Assembly: GCF_002959965.1 (NCBI RefSeq)
Contig: NZ_PREV01000026.1
Coordinates: forward strand, 2,115,501-2,179,500
Reading direction: 5' to 3'
Length of the DNA stretch: 64,000 bases
From: Microbulbifer pacificus
GTDB taxonomy: Bacteria; Pseudomonadota; Gammaproteobacteria; Pseudomonadales; Cellvibrionaceae
Shown here: positions 55,312-64,000 of the stretch, one piece after another
Layout: every line of letters starts with the position of its first letter
Numbering within the stretch: the first letter of the stretch is position 1
Program-made: the position numbers and the translations under genes
Notes under the pieces: model-generated
What the model was told of the DNA's origin: nothing
What the model saw: only the letters and a program-made list of their open reading frames with translations
Databases searched by the model: none

Positions 55312-56315
55312 TTGCTGCCACCTGGTCCGCGGTTCACACACGCTCGCAGGTGCTCCTGCCCGGTCTTATTGCCAGTGCCATCGTTGCCGCTGCTGCGAGT
55401 TTTCTGTCCGAGCACTATGGTGCGCCGGTCATGCTGTTTGCGCTGCTGCTGGGCATGGCCATGAATTTTCTTGCGGCAGAGGGGCCGTGCAAGGCGGGGA
55501 TTGAATTTACCGCAAGGTCTGTTCTGCGGGTCGGCGTCGCGCTTCTGGGAATGCGTATTACGTTCGATCAGGTAGCCTCGCTCGGCTGGGGGCCTGTGGT
55601 GATGGTGATCGCCATTGTCACCATCACCATTTGCGTGTCCATGCTGCTGGCAAAGGCATTTGGCTTTCAGACCTTGTTCGGATTGCTGACGGGAGGGGCC
55701 ACGGCAATTTGTGGAGCCTCCGCGGCAATGGCACTCTCGGCCGCGCTGCCGGCTCATCCGGCCAAGGAGCGCGCCACCCTGTTTACGGTGGTGGGTGTGT
55801 CTGCGCTCTCTACGGTTGCGATGATCGGCTATCCGATGGTGGCCCAGTGGTTAGGCCTGAGTGATGTGGATGCGGGCGTATTCTTTGGTGGCACCATTCA
55901 CGATGTGGCGCAGGTCGTGGGTGCCGGTTACAGCATTTCTCCGACGGCGGGTGATACCGCGACGATCGTGAAGCTGATGCGAATTGCCATGCTGCTGCCG
56001 GTGATTGTGTGCGCGGTGATGATAGCGCGCGCGCGCGGTGCGAAGGAAGGTGGCGAGCGGCCACCGCTGTTGCCGCTGTTTGTAGTCATGTTCGTGGTAC
56101 TGGCGGCGGTGAACAGCACCGGCTGGATACCGGAGAGCACACAGCAACTGGGCAACGATCTGTCGCGCTGGTGCCTGGTGTTTGCCATCAGCGCACTGGG
56201 TATGAAAACCCAGCTGCGCGAACTGGCGAAAGTGGGCTTCAAGCCCATTCTGCTGATGCTTATTGAAACCGTCTTCCTCGCCGCCCTGGTGCTTGCGATT
56301 CTCTACTTCTGGTAA
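55308..56315 (+). CDS. YeiH-family putative sulfate/anion exporter (UPF0324)
   Basis: 335 residues with about ten membrane segments. Family motifs are LRVGVALLGMRIT, TGGATAICGASAAMALSAALP and GGTIHDVAQVVGAGYS. This family is often annotated as a sulfate or sulfite exporter, but few members have been tested. ATG 55308 overlaps the Rieske stop; the frame from 55224 is not used. Its presence in a catabolic operon with a TauD enzyme hints at a sulfur-containing substrate whose sulfur leaves as an inorganic anion. This is inference. Confidence 0.9.
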   Translation: MIAATWSAVHTRSQVLLPGLIASAIVAAAASFLSEHYGAPVMLFALLLGMAMNFLAAEGPCKAGIEFTARSVLRVGVALLGMRITFDQVASLGWGPVVMVIAIVTITICVSMLLAKAFGFQTLFGLLTGGATAICGASAAMALSAALPAHPAKERATLFTVVGVSALSTVAMIGYPMVAQWLGLSDVDAGVFFGGTIHDVAQVVGAGYSISPTAGDTATIVKLMRIAMLLPVIVCAVMIARARGAKEGGERPPLLPLFVVMFVVLAAVNSTGWIPESTQQLGNDLSRWCLVFAISALGMKTQLRELAKVGFKPILLMLIETVFLAALVLAILYFW

Positions 56316-56566
56316 TACCCGAAGTTAACGTGACGATTTTTTATCTGTCGGTTTTTTATTCATATTTAACCGGCTTTGTCGTGAGATGAAAAATAACTGT
56401 CGCTCGATGCGAAGTCGATTTCGCGCTCCTCTTTTAGAGTGACGGTGTGGCCGGATTCCAACCCGGATACCGGCCACCCCAACCGCTGGCGGATTGCTAA
56501 TACCATTTCCGCATCAGCCAGTCAGGCTTCAGTGAAATAACACTGAGGCAAATTGAGGAGATAATA

Positions 56567-58930
56567 ATGAAATTACACCGCACCAATCCTGATAAAGATA
56601 ATTCCAACGGACTGGTACAGCCTTCACTTCTGGCGCTTGCCATTAGTCTCGCTGCCTGCCCGGTAGCTGGATGGGCTGAAACGAACGATGAGAGAACGCT
56701 GGAAATCGAAGAGGTTATGGTTACCGCGCAGAAGCGTACCGAAAGCCTGCAGGATGTTCCTGTGGCCGTGGACGCGCTGACCGGCGATCAGTTGGCGAAA
56801 GCAGGTTTCCGCGATATCGATGATGTAGCCGCACAGATTCCGTCTCTGATCGTCACCAGCAATCTGTCCCCACTCAATGCCACCTTTCGGATTCGCCGTA
56901 TCGGTAACGAGGGCAATATTCCCACCTTCGAACCTGACACCGCACTGATCATTGACGGCGCGTTCCGTTCGCGCTCCGGCGTTGGTCTGGGTGAATTGGT
57001 GGACGTGCAATCCGTAGAAGTTTTGAAAGGCCCACAGAGTACCCTGTACGGAAAAAATGCCAGTGCCGGAGTCATTATCGTCAATACCGAAAGTCCGTCT
57101 TCGGAGTTTGAAGGCAAGGCGGAGTATGGTTTTGGCTCAGAGGGATTCAGCCAGATCAAAGGGTATGTGAACGGTGGCATTACCGATACCGTCAATGGCC
57201 GTGTAAGTGTATCCAGCACACGTCGCGACCAGATGATCGACAACTTGATCGGCGAGGGCGGCGACAGCCAGGACGGCCAGGCCGTGCGTGTGCAGCTGAA
57301 TGCGGACCTCACCGATAACCTGTCGTCACGCCTGATTCTCGGTCGCATGGAACGGCACATGAACACCATGCTGGGGGATACCTGGTATAGCCCTACCGTC
57401 GTAGCCGTATCCAATGCCATGGCACAGTTTGGCGCGGGTAGTCCGGTAACCAATAACGACCCCGGCGATCGTATTATCGAGCAGGTCGGCACCAATGATT
57501 TCGACCAGCAGGTAACCGACGGTGTACTGCATTTCGAGTACACCGGTGACGGATTTGTTTTCAACTCTATTACCGGCTACGAAAATTACACCTCCAGCAA
57601 CATCATGTACGGCGTTGAACAGCTGCCTGCGGATTTGCTGGTTTTCAACGACATCCAGGACGGCCGCTCCTATTCCCAGGAATTCCGCGTGATGTCAGAT
57701 AGCAGTGAAAGCTTCGACTGGCTGTTGGGCGCCTTTTACTACAACAACGCATTTACCCGCGGTGATCGCAACGCACCGGAATTTCAACTTCAGTCCGACA
57801 TCGGCATGCTCGGTAACGTGGTGGGATCCGTGCTTGGCGTTCCCCAACAGTTCCGCCCGGCTCTGTTTGGCAGTGCCGGTGATACCGGTGACGTATTCGC
57901 CGAACAGGATACCCAGAGTTACGGCGTTTTTGGAACTCTCGGAAAGTACCTGACGGAAACCGTAAAAGTGGACGCCGGTATACGTTACTCCCTGGACAAA
58001 AAAGACGGTGAGGTTGAGCAGCACACCACCACAGCGCTCGGTTGTATCCTCAATAATCTCGCCTGTTCACTGACACCGGATGCCAGCGATTTTTCCGACA
58101 GCGACAGCTGGTCGGCGGTAACAGGTAACGTGACCCTGAGCTGGTTTGCCGGTGAAGACACCATGGTGTACAGCACCTATTCGCGGGGCTTCAAGGCCGG
58201 TGGTTACAGCCTGCAGTGGGGAAATTTCAGTGAAGAGGCCCGCCCCTTTGAAGAAGAGAATATCGACAACTTCGAACTGGGCTGGAAAACCCAGATGTGG
58301 AACAACCGGGCACGGATCAACGGCAGCCTGTTCCATACCGAGTACGACAACTTCCAGAATGCGACGTTTATCGGTCTGGCGTTTGCGGTGAACAATGCCG
58401 AGAAAGTGGCGGTGGATGGTATTGAACTCGACACCACCTGGCTGCTCACGGAAAACCTCACCGCGGCGGCCAATGTGGCATACATCGAAGCGCGCTATGA
58501 CCAGTATACCGGCGGCCAGTGCTACTTTGGCCGCGCGCCGGAAAATGCGCTGGGTCAGTGTGATCTGAGCGGAGAGCTGCTTCCATTTGCCCCCAGGCTG
58601 ACGGGCAATTTCGGCCTGGAATGGGAGCAGCCGCTTGCCGGTGGTGACCTCTACTCACGCATCGATTATCGCTACACCGACGATGCCAATTACAGCTCGG
58701 AGCTGGATCCCCGACACCAGGAACCGGCGTACTGGGTGGGCAACTTCCGCACCGGTTGGCGCAACGACACCTGGGATGTGGCGGCGTGGGTCAAGAATCT
58801 GGAAAACGAGACTTACTTCATCCAGAAGACGGCATCACCAATCGCGTCGAAACTCGATGGCGGTGCGTCGTACCAGGCATATACCGGCACGCCGAGAACA
58901 TTCGGTCTGACGGTAAGTATGAACTTCTGA
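56567..58930 (+). CDS. TonB-dependent receptor of the catabolic cluster
   Basis: 787 residues. It differs from the three pectin receptors: it is shorter and has the IEEVMVTAQKRTESLQDVPVAV start seen in sphingomonad-like receptors for small hydrophobic or aromatic molecules and siderophores. Plug motifs include VEVLKGPQSTLYGKNASAGVI; the barrel ends FGLTVSMNF. A GAGGAG site precedes the ATG. A 251-base gap before it may hold a promoter. It should import the cluster substrate across the outer membrane. It is not obviously an iron receptor, since no iron genes are near. Confidence 0.92.
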   Translation: MKLHRTNPDKDNSNGLVQPSLLALAISLAACPVAGWAETNDERTLEIEEVMVTAQKRTESLQDVPVAVDALTGDQLAKAGFRDIDDVAAQIPSLIVTSNLSPLNATFRIRRIGNEGNIPTFEPDTALIIDGAFRSRSGVGLGELVDVQSVEVLKGPQSTLYGKNASAGVIIVNTESPSSEFEGKAEYGFGSEGFSQIKGYVNGGITDTVNGRVSVSSTRRDQMIDNLIGEGGDSQDGQAVRVQLNADLTDNLSSRLILGRMERHMNTMLGDTWYSPTVVAVSNAMAQFGAGSPVTNNDPGDRIIEQVGTNDFDQQVTDGVLHFEYTGDGFVFNSITGYENYTSSNIMYGVEQLPADLLVFNDIQDGRSYSQEFRVMSDSSESFDWLLGAFYYNNAFTRGDRNAPEFQLQSDIGMLGNVVGSVLGVPQQFRPALFGSAGDTGDVFAEQDTQSYGVFGTLGKYLTETVKVDAGIRYSLDKKDGEVEQHTTTALGCILNNLACSLTPDASDFSDSDSWSAVTGNVTLSWFAGEDTMVYSTYSRGFKAGGYSLQWGNFSEEARPFEEENIDNFELGWKTQMWNNRARINGSLFHTEYDNFQNATFIGLAFAVNNAEKVAVDGIELDTTWLLTENLTAAANVAYIEARYDQYTGGQCYFGRAPENALGQCDLSGELLPFAPRLTGNFGLEWEQPLAGGDLYSRIDYRYTDDANYSSELDPRHQEPAYWVGNFRTGWRNDTWDVAAWVKNLENETYFIQKTASPIASKLDGGASYQAYTGTPRTFGLTVSMNF

Positions 58931-58972
58931 AGTCGTGTTGAGTAGTCGTTTGTAGTCGGAAATTTACGCTTT

Positions 58973-59009
58973 GGGGGCTGGATCATTGGTTGTCCACGCC
59001 CCTTTTTTT
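58973..59009 (+). terminator. Probable terminator after the cluster TBDR
   Basis: GGGGGC and GCCCC with a long loop, followed by seven T. The stem is short, so read-through into the hydrolase gene is possible. Confidence 0.55.
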
Positions 59010-59041
59010 ACGCCGTTTTCAAATATTTGATGAGGTAAAAG

Positions 59042-59620
59042 ATGCAGACCGAAGCCACTGTACTGATCATTCCCGGCTTGCGTGATCATGTGGAAGATCA
59101 CTGGCAGACCATTCTGGCGTCTAAGTTGAATAAAGTTCGCAGCGTACCGCCATTAACGGAAAACAAACTGGATTGCGCGGCGCGTATCGAAAACATACAG
59201 CGGGAAATTGACCGCATCGATGGCGACATTATTTTTGTGGCCCACAGTGCCGGTTGCCTGATGGTGGCGCACTGGGCCGCGCGCTATACGCGGGAGATCA
59301 AGGGCGCACTGTTGGCGGCGCCACCAGATCTCAGTGCCAGCTGGCCATCCAACTACCCCACGCCGGACTCACTGCGCGCCCATGGTTGGGATCCGTTGCC
59401 ACGTACCCCGCTACCGTTTCCCAGTATTCTCGCCGCCAGCAGTAACGACTACCTGGCATCTTTCCCGGCGGCTGCGCAGATGGCTGAGGACTGGGGGAGC
59501 CGGCTGGTCAATCTTGGGGAGGTCGGTCACCTGAATCCCGCGGCCGGATACGGCCCCTGGGCCATGGCGGAGGTGTATGTCGAAGCACTTGATCGCAGTC
59601 TCGTTCCCTGCACGGCATAA
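59042..59620 (+). CDS. RBBP9/YdeN-type small serine hydrolase
   Basis: 192 residues, a minimal alpha/beta hydrolase. The nucleophile is S69 in VAHSAGC, with the acid D136 (SSNDYLAS) and H163 (VGHLNP) completing the triad. The family acts on small esters or has unknown substrates. TGAGG precedes the ATG. Between the receptor and the CoA ligase, it may release an acid from an ester substrate before CoA activation. That role is inferred. Confidence 0.9.
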   Translation: MQTEATVLIIPGLRDHVEDHWQTILASKLNKVRSVPPLTENKLDCAARIENIQREIDRIDGDIIFVAHSAGCLMVAHWAARYTREIKGALLAAPPDLSASWPSNYPTPDSLRAHGWDPLPRTPLPFPSILAASSNDYLASFPAAAQMAEDWGSRLVNLGEVGHLNPAAGYGPWAMAEVYVEALDRSLVPCTA

Positions 59621-59694
59621 ATACCTGGAAAGCCTGCGTATAGCACAGAGTAATAACTACAACCAGCAAACAGAAAATGACGAGAGGAATCACT

Positions 59695-61335
59695 ATGCAC
59701 GGCCAGATGATGAACCTGCCGCTGACCATCACCAACATCATGAAGTTTGCAGACAAGGTGTATGGAAACAGCGAGATTGTTTCCGTCACTGCGGACAATC
59801 CCTACCATCGCTATACCTATGCGGACGCCTTCCGCCGCGTGCGCCAGCTCGCCAATGCATTGGCCAGACTCGGAGTAGAGCCGGGCCAATGCGTCGGCAC
59901 GCTGGCGATGAATGATTATCGCCATCTCGAGTTGTACTACGCGATTTCCTGTTCAGGCATGGTGTGCCACACCATCAATCCGCGCCTGTTTCCCGAGCAG
60001 CTGGAATACATCATCAATCACGCGGAAGACCAATATCTGTTTCTGGATGTCATGTTTGTGCCGGTGCTCGAGCGACTGGTGGAGCGTTTGCCCCGGGTAA
60101 AGGGCTTTGTGGTGATGACGGATGAAGCGCACATGCCGGCGAGTTCCTGTCTGCCCAACCTGATCTGCTACGAATCTCTGATCGCCGGTGAAGCGGATAC
60201 ATTCGACTGGCCGGAACTGGATGAAAACGAGGCGAGTTCACTGTGTTACACCTCGGGAACCACCGGCAATCCCAAAGGCGTACTGTATTCACATCGCTCC
60301 ACCGTGCTCCACTGTTACGGATCGGCGCTGGCCGATTCCTTCGGACTTTCCGGGCGCGACGTCGTGATGCCCATTGTGCCGATGTTTCACGTCAATGGCT
60401 GGGGACTGGTGTACAGCGGCCCTATGGTCGGCGCCAAGCTGGTCATGCCGGGCGCGAAAATGGGAGATGGTGAAACGCTGTGTACCCTGATCAATGAAGA
60501 GAAAGTCACGCTGTCGGCCGGGGTGCCCACCGTATGGCTTGCGCTGCTGGGATATCTGGAAAGATCCGGGCAGCAGGTGCCGAGCCTGCAGCGTATCACC
60601 ACCGGTGGTGCCGCCTGTCCACAACCCATATTTGACCGGTTTCGCGATCAGTTCGACGTTGAAGTACAGCAGGCCTGGGGCATGACGGAAATGAGCCCGC
60701 TGGGAACCTACAACACCTTGAGGCCCCATATGGTTTCATGGAGTGAGCAGGAAAAAACACCGGTGCGGCTGAAGCAGGGGCGGCCGGTTTGCGGGGTGGA
60801 CATGAAAATTGTCGACGACAACAACCGCGAACTGCCCTGGGATGGCAAAGCGTCCGGTGCGGTGAAAGTGCGGGGGCCGTGGGTGATTCAACGCTACTTC
60901 AAGGCCGGTGAGGACGCCTGCGATGCCGAGGGCTGGTTTGAGACTGGTGATGTGGCCACTATTGATGCCGATGGCTACATGCAGATTACCGATCGCACCA
61001 AGGATGTCATCAAATCCGGCGGCGAGTGGATTTCTTCCATCGAACTGGAAAATGTCGCCATGACCCACCCGCTGGTGGCTGAGGCCGCTGTCATCGGTGT
61101 CTATCACGAAAAATGGACCGAGCGCCCGCTATTGGTGGTGGTGGCGAAAGAAGGGGAATCACCCACCGCTGCGGAACTGCTGGCGCACTTCCAGGGGCGC
61201 GTTGCCAGCTGGTGGATTCCCGAAGCGTGCGAGTTTGTAGCGGAAATTCCCCACACGGCCACCGGGAAGGTGAGCAAGAAAGACCTGCGTGTCCGGTTCA
61301 GTGATTACGTTTGGCCAAATAAAACGGGCGAATGA
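59695..61335 (+). CDS. AlkK/DmdB-like AMP-dependent acyl-CoA ligase
   Basis: 546 residues, the same length as Pseudomonas AlkK. It activates a carboxylic acid to its CoA thioester through an acyl-adenylate. Signatures: [21 protein letters not shown] (P-loop), [35 protein letters not shown], and K in [12 protein letters not shown]. AlkK-like ligases use medium-chain fatty acids, and close relatives (DmdB) use 3-methylthiopropionate, so both lipid and organosulfur substrates fit. ATG 59695 follows GAGAGG; the start at 59677 is less likely. Confidence 0.93.
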   Translation: MHGQMMNLPLTITNIMKFADKVYGNSEIVSVTADNPYHRYTYADAFRRVRQLANALARLGVEPGQCVGTLAMNDYRHLELYYAISCSGMVCHTINPRLFPEQLEYIINHAEDQYLFLDVMFVPVLERLVERLPRVKGFVVMTDEAHMPASSCLPNLICYESLIAGEADTFDWPELDENEASSLCYTSGTTGNPKGVLYSHRSTVLHCYGSALADSFGLSGRDVVMPIVPMFHVNGWGLVYSGPMVGAKLVMPGAKMGDGETLCTLINEEKVTLSAGVPTVWLALLGYLERSGQQVPSLQRITTGGAACPQPIFDRFRDQFDVEVQQAWGMTEMSPLGTYNTLRPHMVSWSEQEKTPVRLKQGRPVCGVDMKIVDDNNRELPWDGKASGAVKVRGPWVIQRYFKAGEDACDAEGWFETGDVATIDADGYMQITDRTKDVIKSGGEWISSIELENVAMTHPLVAEAAVIGVYHEKWTERPLLVVVAKEGESPTAAELLAHFQGRVASWWIPEACEFVAEIPHTATGKVSKKDLRVRFSDYVWPNKTGE

Positions 61336-61342
61336 AATGCCG

Positions 61343-64000
61343 CTAGGCTGACAGCAGTGACAGAAGCTCCGCGTGGTCCGCGGGCAGGGCCGCCGAAGAC
61401 GTTGCATCGAACAGCGCGTCGGCGAGCGCCTGTTTCTGTTGCTGCATCCGTTGAATGCGCTCTTCCACCGTATCCGCCGCCACCAGTTTGTACACAAACA
61501 CCGGCTTTTCCTGGCCGATGCGGTGGGCGCGATCGGTGGCCTGGTTTTCCACCGCGGGATTCCACCACGGGTCCATGTGGATGACCACATCCGCAGCAGT
61601 GAGATTGAGGCCGGCGCCGCCGGCCTTGAGGCTGATCAGGAATACACGCACGTCGCCGTTCTGGAAGCGGTCGATGGCATCCTGGCGTTTGCGGGTCTGC
61701 CCGGTGAGTTTTGCGTAGTCGATCCCGAGCGCTGCAAGCTGGTCTTCGATCAGCTTCAGCACTTGGGTGAACTGGGAAAAAATCAGGACACTGCGGCCTT
61801 CTTCCAGCAGCAGCGGCAGGCTTTCAGCCAGCCACTCCAGCTTCGCGCTCTCGTTGACATCCGCGGCCTTGTCCAGTTTTACCAGGCGCGGGTCGATGCA
61901 GGTCTGACGCAGTTTCAGCAGGGCATCGAGAAATTCGATATGACTCCTGCCCATGCCTTGGCGCGCCACTAAATCGCGAATGCGCTTTTCCAGGCTGATA
62001 CGCACGCTCTCATACAGAGCGCGCTGTCTGCTGCCGAGCTCCACATACTGGGTGGTTTCAATTTTCGGTGGCAGTTCTGAAACGACTTCTGATTTCGTGC
62101 GACGCAGCATAAACGGACGTATCTTGCGCGCCAGTTCCCGTTGTCGATCGTGATCGCCATGATTTTCGATCGGTGTGCGATAGGCCTGTTGAAATGTCTT
62201 GCGCCCGCCGAGCAGCCCGGGAAGCGCGAAGTCCATCAGCGACCAGAGTTCCCCGAGATGATTTTCCAGTGGGGTACCGGACAGGCAAAGGCGAGTATCG
62301 CTACGGAGTGTGCGCACGCACTCGGCGATTTTGGTGCTGGGGTTTTTGATGGCCTGGGCTTCGTCCAGCACCGTTACACTGAACGGGATATTGCGGTAGT
62401 GATCGCTGTCACGCACCAGCAGCGGGTAGGTGGTGATCACGAGGTCGCTGTGTTCGATCTCGTCAAAGTTCGCGGCCCGGTCCGGCCCGTGTATCAGAAT
62501 GACGTTCAGCTGTGGCGCAAACTGTGCGGCCTCCCGTACCCAGTTACCGGTGAGGCTGGTGGGGGCGACCACCAGCGCGGGTCTGCTCAGCAGCGCGTGC
62601 TCCTTCATGTATTGCACCAGTGCGAGTGTCTGCAACGTTTTGCCGAGGCCCATGTCATCGGCGAGAATGCCGCCGAAGCTGTGGCGCTGCAGGAACACCA
62701 GCCAACTGAGGCCTTCCCGCTGATAGTGGCGCAGGGTTGCCTTGAGGTGTTTAGGGGTGGGAATGGGCTCCAGTCCGGAAAAATTGTTGAGCTGCTCAAC
62801 CAGTTTATGGGTGATGGGCGCATGGCGCTCATCGACATTTCCCACGCCGTCAAATTGCGCGGCCTGAAACGCGGGTAGCCGCACTGGGGTGCCGAGCTTT
62901 TTCTCCCGCAACAAATCCAGCAACAGGCCGCGAATATTCTGTAAGGGGCCGGTGTCCACACTGACCCAATCGCCATCCACGTTGATGGTCATTTCCCGCG
63001 GTGCATTCTGCTCCAGCCAGCGCTCGACCAGATCCACAATAGGCAACTGGCGACCGTTCGCGAGTGCGATATTCAGTCCGAACTCGAACCAGCGATTGTC
63101 GCTGTCGGCGAGCTCGATGGTGATGTGGGCACGCTCAACATCAAACTGGTAGCTGGGATCGGTATCGATTATCCAGCCCTGGTCTTCCCACTCGGGAAAT
63201 TGTTGCGACAGCAACGCATGCCAATGCTCAAAGATTTTTCCCGGCGTGGTGACATCCAGTACCCATATTTCTTCCTGACTTCCCAGAGCTTCGGGAATCA
63301 GATACAGCCCCTGGGCGTGAATCCGGTCGCAGCAGTGGTGCTCCGCTTCCAGGTCGCGGACGATGTGGAAGTAGGTGTTGTCCTGCGCGACCGTTTTTTC
63401 CGCGCCGTCGAACTGTTTACTGTAGGGCGGGGGCAGGGCGAAGCCGGCGTAATCGAAGTGCAGTTTCAGCGCCGGCAATTTGTAGTGATCGAGATCGCAG
63501 CCCACCAGCGTAATGTGCGGGGTAAATTCGCGAATGGTTCGCAGCCTGGGTTCTACGGGTAGTGGCAGGTGCGCCGCGGGAATTATCTGCCGTAACTGTA
63601 CCGACATCAGTCCGAGATCGGTCTCGGATACCGGTGGCATCTCCAGCAGGTGCGCCAGCTGGCCAGTGGGCAGCGGCGTGACGATATCACCGACCTCGGC
63701 CGTATCGGTATTCAGATAAGAGGGTGGGTTGACGGGGATCAGCTTCCACGCCGTGCCGGATTCGATACCCTCCAGCTCCGCGATCAGTTGTCTGCTGTTA
63801 TTATCGTGCGCCTGCCAGTGCCAGGTGAGTGCCCGCGCGGCGCCGCGTTGAATGGGGGTATCTTCAAAGTAGAAGCGTCCGCTGTAGCACAGGTGGGTGA
63901 GTGCCTGCCGTCCCTGCTCACCGATAAGCCCCAACTGCCCGACGGCGTTAATGCGCGGCAGCAGCTGCAGAATGGTAATGTCTTCATCCAGCAGATGACT
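61343..64000 (-). CDS. SNF2/RapA-family DEAD-box helicase-like ATPase, 5' partial
   Basis: The frame is open to the window end, so the start is beyond base 64000; 885 residues are seen. It is a double-stranded DNA translocase. SNF2 motifs in order: DDMGLGKTLQTLALV (I), VVAPTSLTGNW (Ia), LDEAQAIKNPSTK (II), LSGTPLENHLGELWSLMDF (III), FSQFTQVL (IV), LISLKAGGAGLNLTAADVVI (V) and QATDRAHRIGQ (VI). The N-terminal ~350 visible residues are unassigned and may hold the region typical of bacterial SNF2 proteins. It is convergent with the ligase gene, with only seven bases between. It is likely unrelated to the cluster. Confidence 0.94.
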   Translation of the reverse strand, partial: SHLLDEDITILQLLPRINAVGQLGLIGEQGRQALTHLCYSGRFYFEDTPIQRGAARALTWHWQAHDNNSRQLIAELEGIESGTAWKLIPVNPPSYLNTDTAEVGDIVTPLPTGQLAHLLEMPPVSETDLGLMSVQLRQIIPAAHLPLPVEPRLRTIREFTPHITLVGCDLDHYKLPALKLHFDYAGFALPPPYSKQFDGAEKTVAQDNTYFHIVRDLEAEHHCCDRIHAQGLYLIPEALGSQEEIWVLDVTTPGKIFEHWHALLSQQFPEWEDQGWIIDTDPSYQFDVERAHITIELADSDNRWFEFGLNIALANGRQLPIVDLVERWLEQNAPREMTINVDGDWVSVDTGPLQNIRGLLLDLLREKKLGTPVRLPAFQAAQFDGVGNVDERHAPITHKLVEQLNNFSGLEPIPTPKHLKATLRHYQREGLSWLVFLQRHSFGGILADDMGLGKTLQTLALVQYMKEHALLSRPALVVAPTSLTGNWVREAAQFAPQLNVILIHGPDRAANFDEIEHSDLVITTYPLLVRDSDHYRNIPFSVTVLDEAQAIKNPSTKIAECVRTLRSDTRLCLSGTPLENHLGELWSLMDFALPGLLGGRKTFQQAYRTPIENHGDHDRQRELARKIRPFMLRRTKSEVVSELPPKIETTQYVELGSRQRALYESVRISLEKRIRDLVARQGMGRSHIEFLDALLKLRQTCIDPRLVKLDKAADVNESAKLEWLAESLPLLLEEGRSVLIFSQFTQVLKLIEDQLAALGIDYAKLTGQTRKRQDAIDRFQNGDVRVFLISLKAGGAGLNLTAADVVIHMDPWWNPAVENQATDRAHRIGQEKPVFVYKLVAADTVEERIQRMQQQKQALADALFDATSSAALPADHAELLSLLSA

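Noticed and set aside
56567..58930. Assigning this TBDR as a siderophore receptor
   Set aside because: No iron-uptake or siderophore genes are near, and its place inside the catabolic cluster argues for an organic substrate, though iron cannot be excluded.

Overview
The window looks like a chromosomal segment of a marine, polysaccharide-degrading gammaproteobacterium of the Cellvibrionales type, most like Microbulbifer or its relatives. The reasons are the long poly-serine linkers in secreted pectinases, several very large TonB-dependent receptors (TBDRs) of the Xanthomonas/Caulobacter carbohydrate type, a TRAP transporter for uronates, and a moderately GC-rich base composition. The genus is an inference. 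No rRNA, tRNA, CRISPR, prophage or intact insertion sequence was found.

Region 1 (1-36 kb) is a pectin-utilisation locus. It starts inside a GH28 polygalacturonase gene. Next come a TBDR, a DUF4861-GH105 lipoprotein, kduI, kduD, a second GH28 and a second TBDR. Facing these on the minus strand are uxuB and uxaC. Then follow kdgK, a three-gene TRAP transporter, two multidomain PL1 pectate lyases, a large surface lipoprotein with a duplicated unknown domain, a third TBDR, and a PL10 pectate lyase lipoprotein. The logic is: secreted or surface lyases and hydrolases cut pectin; TBDRs import oligomers; GH28 and GH105 trim them; TRAP imports uronates; KduI/KduD turn unsaturated uronate into 2-keto-3-deoxygluconate (KDG); UxaC/UxuB start the galacturonate or glucuronate route; KdgK phosphorylates KDG. 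The aldolase (KdgA) and the altronate/mannonate dehydratases are not in the window. Related TTGG...CCAA palindromes lie before several of these units and suggest one regulon.

Region 2 (36-45 kb, minus strand) handles pentoses. It has a transaldolase-xylB-xylA operon with a LacI-type operator in front, a LacI regulator, and a xylonate-dehydratase-like gene followed by an FMN reductase and a pirin. Two tandem TACAT-N5-ATGTA palindromes precede the dehydratase.

Region 3 (45-49 kb) holds an SdsA-type alkylsulfatase, an LpxR-like outer-membrane lipid A deacylase and an AraC-family regulator.

Region 4 (50-61.3 kb) is a ten-gene, same-strand cluster: quinone oxidoreductase, TauD-like dioxygenase, BKACE enzyme, MFS transporter, DsbA-fold isomerase, Rieske ferredoxin, YeiH-type exporter, TBDR, small serine hydrolase and AlkK/DmdB-like acyl-CoA ligase. 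Tight start-stop overlaps and the divergent AraC gene suggest an inducible catabolic pathway. I do not recognise this combination; it is the best candidate for an undescribed system here. The window ends inside a SNF2-family helicase gene on the minus strand.
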